A DNA stretch of 64,000 bases from Adineta ricciae (lineage: Eukaryota; Rotifera; Eurotatoria; Adinetida; Adinetidae), in contig CAJNOJ010000013.1 in the NCBI GenBank assembly GCA_905250025.1, forward strand, positions 434,001-498,000, in the 5' to 3' direction. Both the position numbers and the translations under genes were made by a program. The stretch's first letter is position 1. Each line of letters starts with the position of its first letter. Below the pieces are notes generated by a model, which had not been told where the DNA came from, searched no databases, and was given only the letters and a program-made list of their open reading frames with translations. This document shows, in pieces, positions 25,201-36,549 of the stretch.

Positions 25201-27521
25201 TACAGTTCCTTCATACCGTTTTGTTCCAACAACTTGTTCACGAACAACATTCTCTTTTAATCGAGTTAGTGTTCGTTGCAAGATGTCCTTTGAGAAAGGA
25301 AGAAACACAAAAACTGAATTCATTTCTCTAATCATAAGAATGATTACTTTATCCATTTTTGTTTTCCAATATTTCGATCGATTAAAAAGTGGATCGATTT
25401 CTTGTTTGGCTGGTTGTTTATCCCACAGACCATTGAATTCAGGTTGAGCCAAATCAACATCCATATCTATGCAACAAAATCATTTATTTTTAGATAACTT
25501 GAGCAAAAATATGTTACCATCTTCGAATTCATCATGATGAAAAGTTGATGTCATCGATGATGCATATTCAATTGGATCAATATCGGCTTGAGTCGTTGGC
25601 ACAAGTTGTGGTGCTATTGTTGACTGAACGTCGGCAACGGATTGAGTTTGTGACATAGAATAAACAAAAGCAGTCAGCATGTATTCTTGATTTCGTACGA
25701 AGTTCAGTTCAACTTACTGACTAACTTGAGAAGAGATATCTTTGGCTTTGGTCATCGATGGTTTCGTGTTAGTTTTATAAAGTTCAGGATATAATTTACG
25801 TTTTCTCTCTTTCTCATTTTCTTCTTTGAGAATTTTGTCCACGATGACTAAACGATTTTGTTCTTGTTGATCAGCGAAACGTTTTTGCATTTGTTCCAAT
25901 TTCTCATTTCTCTCTTTACGAAGCATATAGAATAAGCCATTCTGTCCTTCGGTTTCAATCGATTGTTGTTCACGCTTTTTAGCATCCTGTGAATCTCGTT
26001 CTTGAGCTCGTTTTTGTGCTAATTTAATTGTTATCGCATCTTTATTACGTTCGATAGCATTGCGAAGATTGAGCAAACTTTTGATTTTTCTTTCAGTTTC
26101 TGCACGACTCGCGTCCTCTTCAATGCGTTTTTCTGTTCGAACTCTAAAATAAGGAAAAAAAACGTAGCGATGATAAGTCATTATGATCATGATGTACACT
26201 ACTTTTCGAATGTTTGCTGTAAATATTTATGCGCAACTTTTTTACTACGACGTGCTTCATCCAATGCAAATCGCTGGGCAGCTGCTTGCTGCTCGAGAGC
26301 TTGTTTTTGAGTGCTAAAATTAGATTTGGAAGTGTAAATTAATCGCCTCTCTCATTTCAACTATACTTTAATGTTGACTGATGTGCTCGTTTCAGTTGAG
26401 TAACTTTCCAATCTTCTTGCCGTTGTCGTAGTTGTACCAATGATTGTTTCTGATCGATTAAAATCGTTTCCTTTTCTCGTAGAAGGCTGTCTTCAGCATT
26501 GTAACGTCCTCGTTCAACAATCGCTCTAGTTCGATGCATTCTAAAATCGAGAAAGTGAGTTTGATTCGATTAAAAACGAATAGTTAACATACTCGGCAAC
26601 ACCGAGTTTTTCTTGCAGATCTTTCAAAACGTCATGTTCAAGAATGATTTCATGTTCGACACGATTCAATTCGCTGGAAAGTCGATTGACGATTGTACTA
26701 AACAGAAATATAATGCGATCATTCAAAGATCGTATACAATCGAGTGAAATATTTGGTATTACAAATGGAATAATCGAGTAGTGTGCTTTTCTTTTCTCAC
26801 GAGTGACTTACACGTTCCGTTGGTCTTGTGCGTGCGCAATATTTGTTTCCAATTGTGTTTTATTCTGTTCCATTTTCGTAATCTTTTCTTTAGTCAAATA
26901 AATTGATTGACTGAAAAATGAATGAAAAATCGAAGTGATCTATGTTTGAAATGATCGGATTCTACCGAATTTGTTGAACGGCATCATCTTTCTCTTGTAC
27001 TTTTAGATCAAGTTGAGTGATAAATGCTCGTGCACGAATCATTTGACCTTCTTCTTTCGCCGTAATTTTCGCTTTCTTCTTGTTGATTACTTCATTTATG
27101 ACAGATTGTTCCTCTTCCTCGTCTTCTTCTTCTTCACCGCCGTCGCTGATTAAACTATCGTGAAAGAATACTTCTTAGTAGAGAGAAAGAGAAGAAAAAG
27201 AAGTTCAACAATTCCATACCTTGAATAAGTCGTTGATCGACTGGTTAAATAACTATCTTCGCCTTTGGTACCACCGATTTCTTTCTCTTCTTCAACGACA
27301 TAATCGATCAAATTTGCATCGTCATTCAATGACGTTTGACTCTTATCTCGTGTCGCATGATTATTTCGAGTAACTTCCTGTCGTTGTTCATCATCATCAT
27401 CGTCACTGTCTTCATCACCATTCCCGTACATTTCGACATGTTCATCATTCATCTCGTCTCCTGCATAGTCATACTCATCATAATTCACTGGAGCTTCATC
27501 TGCATATGATAATGAAGACAT
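19224..27521 (-). CDS. CFAP74: CFAP74, ciliary central-apparatus protein
   Basis: An axonemal protein of the central-pair projection with hydin/ASH-type Ig-like domains. Translation starts at 27521. The N-terminus is highly acidic (about 100 residues). A long coiled coil covers roughly 27155-25740 (for example LSSELNRVEHEIILEHDVL). A run of ASH/MSP-like beta domains follows, with stretches such as FEPPGMISAGMSCYLHVTF, CMFDRLYQDALVLRNRS and NDGFGTLLPEETIPLHVLF that match CFAP74 in order. It uses many short exons with introns of about 50-100 bp. An apparent stop at 25714 is removed by a GTTAGT donor just before it, joined in phase to an acceptor about 100 bp on (CAG before about 25627). One intron (20487-21914, 1,428 bp) is far larger than the rest because it holds a complete unrelated gene. 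The CFAP74 start lies 51 bp after the TPGS1 stop. Confidence 0.9.
20487..21914 (-). other. Oversized CFAP74 intron hosting another gene
   Basis: The donor is read at 21914-21913 (GTAAGA) and the acceptor ends at 20487 (CTATAG). The flanking exons join in phase as ...EKSFQ then IINQSETEVTF..., a continuous ASH strand. At 1,428 bp the intron is over twenty times the local norm, and 1,128 bp of it is the mpaB-like reading frame on the same strand, with 232 bp before the frame and 68 bp after it. Confidence 0.85.
20555..21682 (-). CDS. ER-bound oxygenase of the mpaB / DUF2236 family, intronless
   Basis: A single open frame of 375 residues, unlike any neighbouring gene in having no introns. The N-terminus is a membrane anchor (MVAICTTTLFLALLFTYLLA followed by Arg-rich residues). 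The body carries the family pattern seen in fungal mpaB-like and rubber-oxygenase-like proteins: HEISRLSTFFD, ALFKTYGIPSISRLL, ARINYLHNLYRG, ISNDDMLYTLSLFVLEP, YDWRPLAPVEGEA, then an Arg-Leu-Arg-x-Ala-Met-Gly stretch with a Pro-Pro pair and LPRIYP. Family members are haem- or di-iron-type oxygenases that cleave carbon chains; in Penicillium mpaB acts at the ER on a farnesyl side chain. The substrate here is unknown. It sits wholly inside a CFAP74 intron on the same strand. Horizontal acquisition, probably fungal-type, is an inference from the family, the lack of introns and the position. Confidence 0.85.
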   Translation of the reverse strand: MVAICTTTLFLALLFTYLLACRYFRFRRLQSILNQYDINTLDYQKGHEISRLSTFFDMPYISGLSISFALFKTYGIPSISRLLVQTDQLARLEVAGRRAEDTGVLLSECFENDLDSPRARMATARINYLHNLYRGRISNDDMLYTLSLFVLEPCRWAVKYDWRPLAPVEGEARVFFWRELGARMGIENIPLTLKDLETWSVNYEIQHMTYSKDNQICGEATIELLLSIYPNCMRKLVRKVFISLVDERLRLAMGFEQPPHWIKQLTIFFFRCRAFLLVHCALPRIYPDKRGQASRSCPMTKDGRYQRTGYFFEPWYVKETWFNAIFSFPGKRPSAKYRSGGFKVTELGPEKFAGKGVNVIEKDAERMKERALLSS

Positions 27522-27572
27522 CTAAAACGAGGTTCACAAACGATAACGAAAATATTCGCTGGAAAATCTCTA
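27522..27572 (-). promoter_or_regulatory. TPGS1-CFAP74 intercistronic spacer with splice acceptor
   Basis: Only 51 bp separate the TPGS1 stop from the CFAP74 ATG on the same strand. On the minus strand the spacer ends in a T-rich stretch plus TTTTAG that touches the ATG. No AATAAA lies in the spacer. This is the expected form of a trans-splice acceptor inside an operon. Confidence 0.6.
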
Positions 27573-28755
27573 TCATGGAACTTTTTTAATAGTAGTTAAA
27601 TAAATAGACATAGCTAGAGTTTGAAATTCGTCGAAAGTCATTCGAGTTTTGGAAGTTGACGCTCGTGACGGAGACCACCGTTGTTCCAAAGTGTGTTTGA
27701 CTTGATGTGGGCTCAATTTGACGATTGATTCGTGAAGACTAGAACACAAAGTATTGTTATTCAAATGAATACTCGAGCGAGAAGTACCTGAATGTATCAA
27801 CCGGTGCTTTATTCAGTAATTCAAGTGAATTACTTAGCATTTGTAGGAGAATATCACATAAAGATCGATCGACATCTGTGTTGCTGCCAGCATGGTTAGC
27901 TAGCGAATTGTACAATGAATGAGCCGTTTTATGAAATTCTACTTTTTATAAATTACGAAATGATTCGAAAGTTGTGTTATCTCGACACTAACCTTTTGCA
28001 AGTAAAATTGCTTGAATGCCGTATTTAAAAACAGTGAAACTAACAGCATCATTTGAGCGAAGACTTAACAAGGATATCAACGTTGTTCGATGCTCATCCA
28101 AACCTGACCAGATTTCACTAGACGAAATAATTCGGTGGTCAAGTGTTCATAAATGTTCTGCTCTTCTTACTTATTGCATAAATTATGTAATAATTTATTA
28201 TATGTATCGCCTTTGAGTAATAAACCATCGTCGTTGACTAGAATAGATTAGTTTATCGAATAGAAAATGCTATTGTTCAAGTTACTTGTATCGAAATTGG
28301 AATATAGCTCAACAAGCAGCGAGTGAAATGATGGATGTTTTGGATCGGCAAGACGCAAACGAGTCAATGTTTTTTCATAAGGATCTGTTTGACATTGGCT
28401 TTCAAAGCTAGAATTTTGCAATGAGAATCGAGGAAAATGAGCTGTTTGAACTCACTAATTGTAAAGAAAATCAATGGGATTATCAGGTTTTAGTCGAGTT
28501 ACTTGTAATAAAGCATCCGAGATTATTTCTCGTGCTTTTATTCGATCTAGAAAAACATTCCAATGTCTAAGTCAAAGTTAATAAACGCTCCTTCATATTA
28601 CCAAGATACGCCTGATCACTTTCACTATTAACGTTGGCATACGCATTCAACGATGGTATCGACAATGTCGAATTTGTTATTGTGTTTGATGCCGTTGGAT
28701 TTGACGGTGTTAGTCGTCCACTCGGACCACCTTTTCCTTGAAAACGTGTAGCCAT
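27573..28755 (-). CDS. TPGS1: TPGS1, tubulin polyglutamylase complex subunit 1
   Basis: A regulatory subunit of the TTLL1-type tubulin polyglutamylase complex, which adds glutamate chains to ciliary and neuronal tubulin. Seven exons (28755-28602, 28546-28456, 28407-28286, 28237-28171, 28117-27993, 27941-27788, 27738-27573) join in phase to 292 residues, against about 290 in human. Features in family order are LQVTRLKPDNPIDFLYNYFE, LRLADPKHPSFHSLLVELY, KGDTYNKLLHNLC and, at the C-terminus, MTFDEFQTLAMSIYLT, which matches the family's final M-T-x-x-E-F-L motif. The N-terminal 45 residues are Ser/Thr/Asn-rich and not conserved. The gene is divergent to RPL34 and directly precedes CFAP74. Confidence 0.88.
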
Positions 28756-29051
28756 CCGAAGAAAATCCTGTCCTGTACACTATAGCATGTAAACCATGTG
28801 TCTACCATTCTTGTGTACTGCTTACTAGGTAACATCCTTCGAAAAGATATTTTAACATAGAAATGCATTTTGAGCGAGGTTCGTTGATTTGCATCGAATC
28901 TTCATTGGTTAACGAATATGAACCAATGAGAATCGAGATGAAGTATATTCTGTTTATTATTTATTCTTTTCACTAATTTTTTTCTTTCGGAAAAACTAAA
29001 CAATTTGATTTCATTCTTAGATCATTTGAAAGAAAATCTATCTAGAAAAAA
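28756..29051. promoter_or_regulatory. Divergent promoter region, TPGS1 / RPL34
   Basis: A 296-bp region between two genes transcribed away from each other, so both promoters should be here. No clear TATA box. A CTATCTAG stretch ends seven bases before the RPL34 ATG and could be a trans-splice or 5' UTR acceptor. Confidence 0.5.
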
Positions 29052-29615
29052 ATGGTCCAACGATTAACTTATCGTCGTCGTTTATCTTACAACACCAAAT
29101 CCAATCGGGTTCGAGTGTATGTATTCAATGAAAACTGATTTTATCGGAGGACAAACTAGACACATTTTTTATTCATTTTTCAGTGTCAAAACACCCGGCG
29201 GTAAATTAACATTTCAATATGTTAAAAAGCGAGGAACAGTCCCTAAATGTGGTGATTGTAAAGTTGAATTGCCAGGCGTAAAGTTGATTCAAAGTTTTTT
29301 GTAATTGTATCTAATATAACTGCTGATTTAGATCAAAGCATCTCGTCCAAAGGAACGTATGGCAATGACAAAACGCTTGAAAACTGTTTCACGTACCTAT
29401 GGTGGATCACGATGTGCCAAATGCGTTCGACTTCGGTATGAGATACCTTAGTATCTTTCGAAAAGATCTGATTGTTTTCGTTGTTTTGCAGTATTGTCCG
29501 AGCTTTTCTCATTGAAGAACAACGTATCGTTGCTATGGTTATGAAATCGAAAAAAGGAACTGGTGCAACTGAAACCGCCGCACCGGCACCAGCCACAAGC
29601 CAAAAATCGAAATAA
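29052..29615 (+). CDS. RPL34: Ribosomal protein L34 (eL34)
   Basis: A large-subunit ribosomal protein. Four exons (29052-29116, 29184-29277, 29332-29435, 29492-29615) join in phase to 128 residues. Diagnostic stretches are MVQRLTYRRRLSYNTKSN, CGDCKVELPG, AMTKRLKTVSRTYGGS and CAKCVRLRIVRAFLIEEQ. The four zinc-binding-type Cys residues are kept. The C-terminus ends in an Ala/Thr/Pro-rich extension that differs from the Gln/Ala/Lys end of vertebrate eL34. An AATAAA lies about 110 bp after the stop. Confidence 0.97.
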
Positions 29616-29726
29616 AGAAACACACTTCTGTTTGGCAATTCATCCTTGTTTTCGATTGAACTTCTCTCGTTTTGACATCATTTGTTACCAACTTAATATT
29701 TGAGAGATATTGAAGAAACAAAAAAG

Positions 29727-29732
29727 AATAAA
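29727..29732 (+). terminator. Polyadenylation signal AATAAA
   Basis: The first canonical AATAAA after the RPL34 stop, about 112 bp downstream. Confidence 0.5.
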
Positions 29733-30244
29733 ATTAATAAACAAACTATAAAATCTCGGATCTCCTATCTTCAACGATTATATTTCCATCCAGAGCTGCG
29801 AAAAGTGGCGGTCGAAGGAGTGATGAAATCTATTGAGATAATTGTCCAGATTTATTACTTTAGATTAAGTTTCTATGAGTAGAGTAAAGCATAATTTGAT
29901 TCTTTTTTTGCATAATCTCGTTGTGAAAAAAATATTTCCGAAGAAATACCTGTTTGAGAATTAGCATGACAACAGCGAACATAAAACATTACAATCGTAC
30001 GAAACAACAATAACAACAACAACAACAACGAAAGGATGAGCTAAGCAAAGGAAAAATAGAATCGTTTAAAGAGGAGAAAATTGATTGAGAACAATAGATA
30101 TACAATCGAGACTAAATCTGATTTAAGAGAAAGAGTGAAATAAATGTTAAAATATATATGTTTTGATATACACCAATGGCAAATGGAATATATAATTCTC
30201 ATTGATTCATCGTTTGAAATGCAAATTGAGTCGATTTGGTTAAG
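29733..30244. other. Convergent intergenic region, RPL34 / Flower
   Basis: AT-rich with an AAC-type triplet repeat at about 30006-30030. It contains the 3' ends of both neighbours. No gene supported. Confidence 0.5.
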
Positions 30245-31101
30245 TTAATGTAAGGGGGTAAAGTTGAATCCCTTATCACCCATGGCTGGTTGTGGCGGCA
30301 TTCCAGATGCGTTCATTGGTGGACCTTCAGGTACAGGTGGACCTCGAATGTTGCTACCAACACCTGCTCGTTGAAGCATCTCTTCTAATGGTGCTCTACA
30401 ATGAGAAAGATATGCTTATTGCCACATGAGCACAGAATCTGATCTTACTTTTTGCCAACAGCTAACATAAATTGAATAGCGCCGTTGACCAGTATACAGA
30501 TGAAGCCGAAGACAATACTGATTGAATGGCAAAGCAATAATGGAACTAGTGGTGGTCTAAAAATTTTCTCGCTGATCATATCCGCATGTAGGCACGAGTA
30601 TCGAACTTACACTGAATAAAGTATTGCCTTTTGCCATGGAGGACGTTGTTCCGAAAATTTTGCTGCTGGTTGAGTATATTGCACAAACTGACAGCAAACT
30701 GGTACTTCGAACATGATTAATGCGAAGCCGAGAACACTAATCAACAGTAAACTAATTGTGATTGAGAAATGTTGAAAAAGCATCAATACGTACATCATCA
30801 TCACACCAGCGATGATACAGAAAGGCGATATACTCAACGCACCAAACAATCCACAAAGCATTGCAACTGTGAAAAAGAATCAATAGCGAAGATTATGTTT
30901 TGTTTTGTCATTTAAGAGAGAAAACTTACGTAGTCCAGTGGTAACAGCAACCACCCGAATGAACCATCGGAACCAGAATGTCGTACCTTCAGGATGTGCC
31001 TGCTGATCGTCAATGTTAACAGCTGTCTGGAATGCATTCATTGCCCGCCCGGCATAATTTGCTCCCTGTGCTGCTTGACTGGCAGTAAAATTATAACTCA
31101 T
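30245..31101 (-). CDS. Calcium channel Flower homologue (CACFD1/TVP18 family)
   Basis: A four-pass vesicle membrane protein linked to synaptic vesicle endocytosis and, in flies, cell competition. The start at 31101 gives MSYNFTASQAAQGANYAGRA. Exon 1 ends at 30930 within TFWFRWFIRVVAVTTGL, the first transmembrane segment of the family. The following exons give CGLFGALSISPFCIIAGV, then FEVPVCCQFVQY with the acidic residue of the family's E-x-P-x-C-C motif, WQKAILYS, and a further helix ending in LAVGKKAPLEEML. The C-terminal tail is Pro/Gly/Met-rich. Introns are about 50-65 bp. The E-x-P-x-C-C motif is the proposed channel-selectivity region. Confidence 0.85.
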
Positions 31102-31788
31102 GTTTCATATAAATATATAGAAAACTAAATAAAAAAAACATATCACTGAATTACTTATCATTCAATCTCAAAAAGAAATTTTAACTTACAAAAATCAAAA
31201 AAGAACAAACAAATCTTCAATGTTTTCGGTACAACGATTGTCTGTTCTTAGAATCGACGAGAGAACAGGAAATAAACAATGAGTATTAGTATTTACCAGA
31301 TGGAAAGAGTGCGCCACCTCATATGTCTGATCGACATGACATGTAATGATTGCTAGAGTATCGAGAGCAGTGGTGTGGTTGGGTGTTTTCGATGAACACA
31401 GTGCACGCATTCTTCTTATACACAGAACGAGACGAGGAATAGGGTTCAAGTGCAACTTCGCTTGAAAGATGAATCCAAATGATCATAAGTGGAAAAAGAA
31501 ATATTGATCAAGACTAAGCAGTTTTGTTGAATTGAACATTCCATTCAGCTAACACACAAATTTTACTAATATATGATGCTCGATTGTGAAGTGATTAAGG
31601 AATCGGAAGAATTTTCTCACATGTATACATTGGTGTTTGTCTTTATCTATTCCAAATTAGAAAATATGTAACACACTCTAAATGCGCCAATGCCATTTTC
31701 ATTTTTTATTCTTCTTTATCAAAAGAAAAGATCACAATGATTTTTTTAATCATATTTTACAAAACCGACATTATCGGAGTCGCCAAAT
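31102..31788. other. Intergenic between Flower and LamG gene
   Basis: No supported gene. A minus-strand frame of 86 codons (31195-31455) has no recognisable features. It probably contains the Flower promoter and the 3' UTR of the LamG gene. Confidence 0.45.
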
Positions 31789-33992
31789 TCATGGATTTGC
31801 CAATACACAAATCTCTCGAGAATCTAGTTCTCGGCTGTAAATTCTGAATTCGTCAATAGCACCGATGAATGATCCAGAAACAATAGATAAAGCAGCAACA
31901 TTGCTACAACTGACCGATGCTGACGAACCTAGAGGACTGATATTACCTAACGTGACATATAATATAGTACTAAAATCTTTTATATTTAGAGTGGCCGTAT
32001 TCGATGACATAGCACTTAATTGCCCACCGACATAAAGTCGTACACCGTTCGTTTCGGAATAAACATAAGCAATATGAGTCCATGTACCTGCGGATATAAT
32101 GGGACCGTGAAATCCGTCGAAAGTGTTGTTCCAAAGCATCCACTGTGCTACTAATTGTCCAGTGTTTGTCAAAGCGAGAAGATCATAGCAGATGGATCCG
32201 TTGCCATATATTAAATTTGACATATGAATGATTGTACCACCGCCAACGTGTGAACTTGGATTGATCCAAAGTGAAAACGAATATGGTGGGTCATCTAATC
32301 CTGAATTTGGGAAACATTGTGATTGGAAGTAGCTTGTACTGGAGGTAAAATAGAGTGCTTCATTAACACGACCTGTAGATATTGTGACGGACGGTGAGCT
32401 GACACTACCGTACAGATTGATACTATGATCATTAAGTGGATCAGTTGTATCGAATGGAAAGTAAGCCGTCAGGGTTGCATCATTGAGAATTTGACAAATA
32501 GTTCGTACGATGCCGGCCGAAATCATGAAGTTGTCCACTCGCCTGTAGAATAATAGAAATGGGATTTCAAAAACAGAGAAATGTTGTTACACGAACAATG
32601 AAAAAAAATTTTCTCTACTAATATCTCAAGAGCAATATTACAAATAGAACTGGTGTACATAAGTACATACCCTTGAAAATATGTTGTCCCGTAGCCTAAT
32701 GATGAACTTCCACCGATCGTTGTTAGTGATCCAGTTGATGTGCCTTGGTAAGAAGGAACAATGCTGGTAGAGATTCCATCTATGCGACCATTTACATAAA
32801 TTCGTTGCTGATATAAAACAGCATCGTAGACTACCGTTAGATGAAACCAAATATTCGCTGAAACAAAAGTCGCTCCAGTTAATGTATAATTATTCGTCAT
32901 CATCGAATTGAACGAGACTACGAAACGTGAATTTTGTACACTTATTGATAAACAAATCGAATTCGAATCGCATTGTCCGAAAACGCCGTAGTTACCCGAA
33001 GCAGCAGAATTATAGAGCATAATCCATGTTTCAATGGTGAAACTGCGTTGAGATAAATTAACATATGGAATCGATATATATTGTTGATTCAATGAAGCGA
33101 GAGTCAATGCTTGGTATCCGACATAACAATATCCAGTGTATCCAGGTGAACTTAGTCCGAATGCAGTTCCTGTCGCATATCCACTTACATCATTTGTATT
33201 TGCATCAAAAGGGTAGATTACAGTGATCGTCGATGTACGATAAGGTGTTTCTTGACCGATGCATGTTGTAGCGTAGCATCCCGATACAGTAATATTTGTG
33301 AATGATGCTAAAGTGAAAGAGTTTTTTAGGAGAATGATCCTTGTCCAACTACAGTCTTTCCTTACATTGAGAATTAGCTGGCTGAATGATGAGATAGTAG
33401 ATTGGAAAGTAGATAATAATTGCAGTCAGAACTGAGCCAATTATAATCAAACTAATTGTCAAAATAAGGAACTTCTGTTTCCGCGTCAATTGGCTAAAGA
33501 TAAAATTTTTCATCAATACTTTCTAATTACAACCTAACACTTCATTGCTCGATTATATCGACTGAGGTCATAGTAATGACACAAGTGAAAATCTGTCTTA
33601 CTTGAAACATATTCCAGACCCAACATTAGGCTGTTTGGGATTTTTTACATTTCTGGATGTTTCCGTCTTCGGTGTTAAAATCCGAACATTAATAGGCGTT
33701 GACAATCGATTGTTGGGATCGAGGTCTACTAAGTCATGTTTGGTTTCTAATGGTGGCGGTTTTTTGGCAGGCGGAATTGTTGATGATATTGCTGTCGACT
33801 GGAAATTAGGAATGTTATTCAAATGAACATCCTGTTTATCATCAGATTGTGGATTGATCTATGGAGAGGAATTCGTGAGGAATTGCGTCTACAGATGCGA
33901 TTTATTACTTTATGTTGAATTGCAGATAGCCGTCTGGGTACAATGGCGATGGTTGGCCGATGTTTTTGAGCCGTAACTTTCTCCTTAGACAT
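31789..33992 (-). CDS. Type II membrane protein with two LamG/ConA-like domains
   Basis: Start at 33992 (MSKEKVTAQKHRPTIAIVP). The cytoplasmic N-terminal part has a Pro-rich stretch (IPPAKKPPPLETKHDL). A TM helix encoded near 33370-33490 (LILTISLIIIGSVLTAIII) follows. The extracellular part has a short Cys-containing region (GCYATTCIGQET) and two concanavalin A-like/laminin-G-3 domains. Domain 1 has SFTIETWIMLYN and YDAVLYQQRIYVNGRIDG. Domain 2 has YSFSLWINPSSHVGG and ends IGAIDEFRIYSRELDSREI, the usual close of this fold. Such domains bind glycans or proteins; the ligand is unknown. It spans five or so exons with short introns. A damaged paralogue with the same layout lies directly upstream. 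Confidence 0.8.
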
Positions 33993-34349
33993 CAATGCAA
34001 TACAACGTTCTTATTGAAGGATTCGTGTGATCGAAAAATTCCAAACTTATTCTTTCAACATTTGATGCAGATATGCACCTGTCTTGAAACTTGAAACGCT
34101 TCCCTACTTATTATGCTATTTCTCAATAATTCTATGTTCTCCTTCTATTGTATATGTTTGTAAACTTTCAATGTGGAGTTATTGATTATCGAATAGTAAT
34201 TTGTTCTCAAAAGACAAATGAGAATAAAGAAATTAAACGATATTATTATACTCATTGGCAAAAAAATTATATCTTATGTCTCGACAACGATCTGTTCCTC
34301 TAACTCATTGTACAGAAGCACTGTTCGTCTGTTGATGATATTTTCTTAT
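33993..34349. other. Intergenic between LamG gene and its pseudogene
   Basis: 357 bp, AT-rich, with no supported coding. It holds the promoter of the intact LamG gene. Confidence 0.5.
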
Positions 34350-35960
34350 TTATATATTAACAAGAGCACACAGTTCTTGTGTATTGAACTCTCGATTGTA
34401 AAGTCGAAAGTCATCGACATCGCCAATAAACGAGTCAGATACGATCGCAATCGAACCACTCTGGCACGCCACTCCATCTAATCGTGAGTAAATCACTGCG
34501 ATATGAGACCATGTATTGAACAACTAAAGCGCCAGTTAGTGTGAAAGCAAGAAAATCGTAACAGAGGAAGCCAGCATCGGATGGTACCTACATATGATGT
34601 TGGGTTAACCCAAAGTGAAAATGTGAAAGGTGGATTCGTTTTAGATATATTTCGAATGACAGGGAAAGCTTGTGCTTGAAAACAACTTATCGACGATGTA
34701 AAATTTATAGCGTGTGCGTGACGTCCACCTGACATTATCGTTGTATTGGATGCTACTCCATTGAATCGATTGACACTTTAATCATTCAATGCACTGTCAC
34801 TATCAAATGGGTAATAAGCTGTTAACGTTGCATCATTAAAAATGTGACAAACGGTTCAAGTTATGCCAAAGGACACTTTAAAATGATCAATCCGTCTGAA
34901 ACATAATTCTTTCACCGGCGAGTAAGTATAGAACATCTTCTTACCCTTGGAAATATATTACTCCAGTGCTTAGAGATCGACTTCGGCCAATATTTGTTGC
35001 TGCATTTGTCGAATTTCCTTGATATGGTAGCATGATCCCCCTTGGAAATAGCGTCGATGTGTCCATTAACATACACCGTCTGTTGATATAATGTACCATC
35101 ATACATTATCGTCAAATGCATCCATTCTCTGATGGAAACTAACCTGATCCCAACCAATGTCTTATTATTGTTATTCATCGAATCGAACGAAAGAATGAAG
35201 CGTTCGTTTATGAGACTTGTTCCTAGACAAACAAAGTTCGAGTCACAATGGCTGAATATGCCGAAAGTACCAACAACCGAACTAGCTGATAAAAAAGCCA
35301 TGTCTCTAAAGTTAAACTTTGTTTCTCGAAAATAATTCCCGGAATTTAAATGTATTGCGATGAAGTAGAATTTAGATTCAATGCTGAAGTGCCCACATAG
35401 GACTGTGCCACATACGTAGGAGCACCATACGACACTCCATTGAAACGTCCGTTCGAATCATTAGCATTTCCATCGAATGAATAAAGAATTACCACTGTAG
35501 TTATCAAATTCGACGTTTCTTGTCCAATGCATGTTGCTGATGAACATGGATTGATACTGGTAGTGTGGGAGCTAAACAGTTTCGAAAATACAATCGAAGA
35601 TTTCGCTCTAATAACTTTCTTACGAGGAGTTGTCCGATTGATAACAAGCAAAACTACAGGAGGAAAAACAGCAATGGATGCGAGGATTAGATTTGGCGCG
35701 AGTTTTTGATTGGAAGTGAATTGTCTAAAATGAATTAGTGCGGTTTTCTTCATTGTTCATGATTATATTCGATGACATTTACACACAAATGACCTACCTG
35801 TAACAACTAGGTTGAATAAACTTGTTTAGTTTTTCGGTCGCCTTTAACTTCGTATGAGTACGTGAGAGTTGTGATTGAGCTTGGTTTGGAACGATTGTGT
35901 CAGTCGCCGGCTTACTGGTCTCCGTCGTCGGGTCAACTTGGTTTCCATTATACACTTGTC
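34350..35960 (-). pseudogene. Decayed paralogue of the LamG membrane protein
   Basis: The same exon plan as the intact neighbour can be followed: a cytoplasmic exon (about 35940-35798), a TM exon (ILASIAVFPPVVLLVI), the Cys motif (SSATCIGQET), LamG domain 1, and LamG domain 2 closing with FIGDVDDFRLYNREFNTQ. It is broken at several points. A TAA at 35348-35346 replaces the Ser of the QYIS strand in domain 1. The frame shifts in a poly-A/T run near 35286-35292. A second shift occurs at the run of five C at 35037-35041. The second-domain region is also disrupted around 34500-34600. The splice sites are still recognisable, so the decay is fairly recent. No full-length product is possible from this copy. 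Confidence 0.8.
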
Positions 35961-36549
35961 TTCTCTACATATATATATCCAATAATGAAACTTTCATCAG
36001 AAAAGATCGTTCAATACCTCCGCACTAGGTACATATGCAAGATGAACAGGTTTTTTTTAGGAACACGTTACACTGCAGCCATGAATATGCGTCTATATTT
36101 GATAGCTTTTTATTTCAGCAATTGAATGGCAAAGAAACAAAAGAAATCCAGTTTTCTGTTTTAACAATAATGTGCAAATGAAATCTTTTAGATGTTTAGC
36201 TTCCAAATAATCAATAGACTCTTTTACAGTCCACAGAAGAACTTTCCAATAATTTTAATGTTTGAGTACTTTTTTAATAAGAATCCTGAGAAATATGTTT
36301 TTCGAGAGCGGAGAGAAAGTTCTTAACTCAATAGTTTCCTTTTGCGCAGATTACAAAAGAGAGAAACAGCAATGAGATTCGTTATGCAAATTGATCGCAT
36401 ACAACAGCGTCATCTGGGTTCATATTCATGCGTTTGCTGCTTATTCGACCTCTCCTCTTTCTCTTCATCTGATTGTTGTCATCCCAACAACATTACTTCT
36501 CCTGCATATTGATTTGATTTTGAGGCAAGAATCATCTGATAATTTTGAG
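35961..36549. other. Intergenic between LamG pseudogene and coiled-coil gene
   Basis: No supported gene. A plus-strand frame entering the next gene's first exon is open upstream to 36391 but reads as hydrophobic and non-conserved, so it is probably 5' UTR. Confidence 0.4.

Noticed and set aside
25681-25716. Apparent end of the coiled-coil gene at 25714 and a new start at 25680, which would split CFAP74 into two genes
   Set aside because: A GTTAGT donor just before the stop joins in phase to an acceptor about 100 bp on, and the order of domains on both sides matches a single CFAP74.
30006-30030. AAC triplet repeat as a functional element
   Set aside because: A short simple repeat in a convergent 3' region, with nothing to suggest a role.
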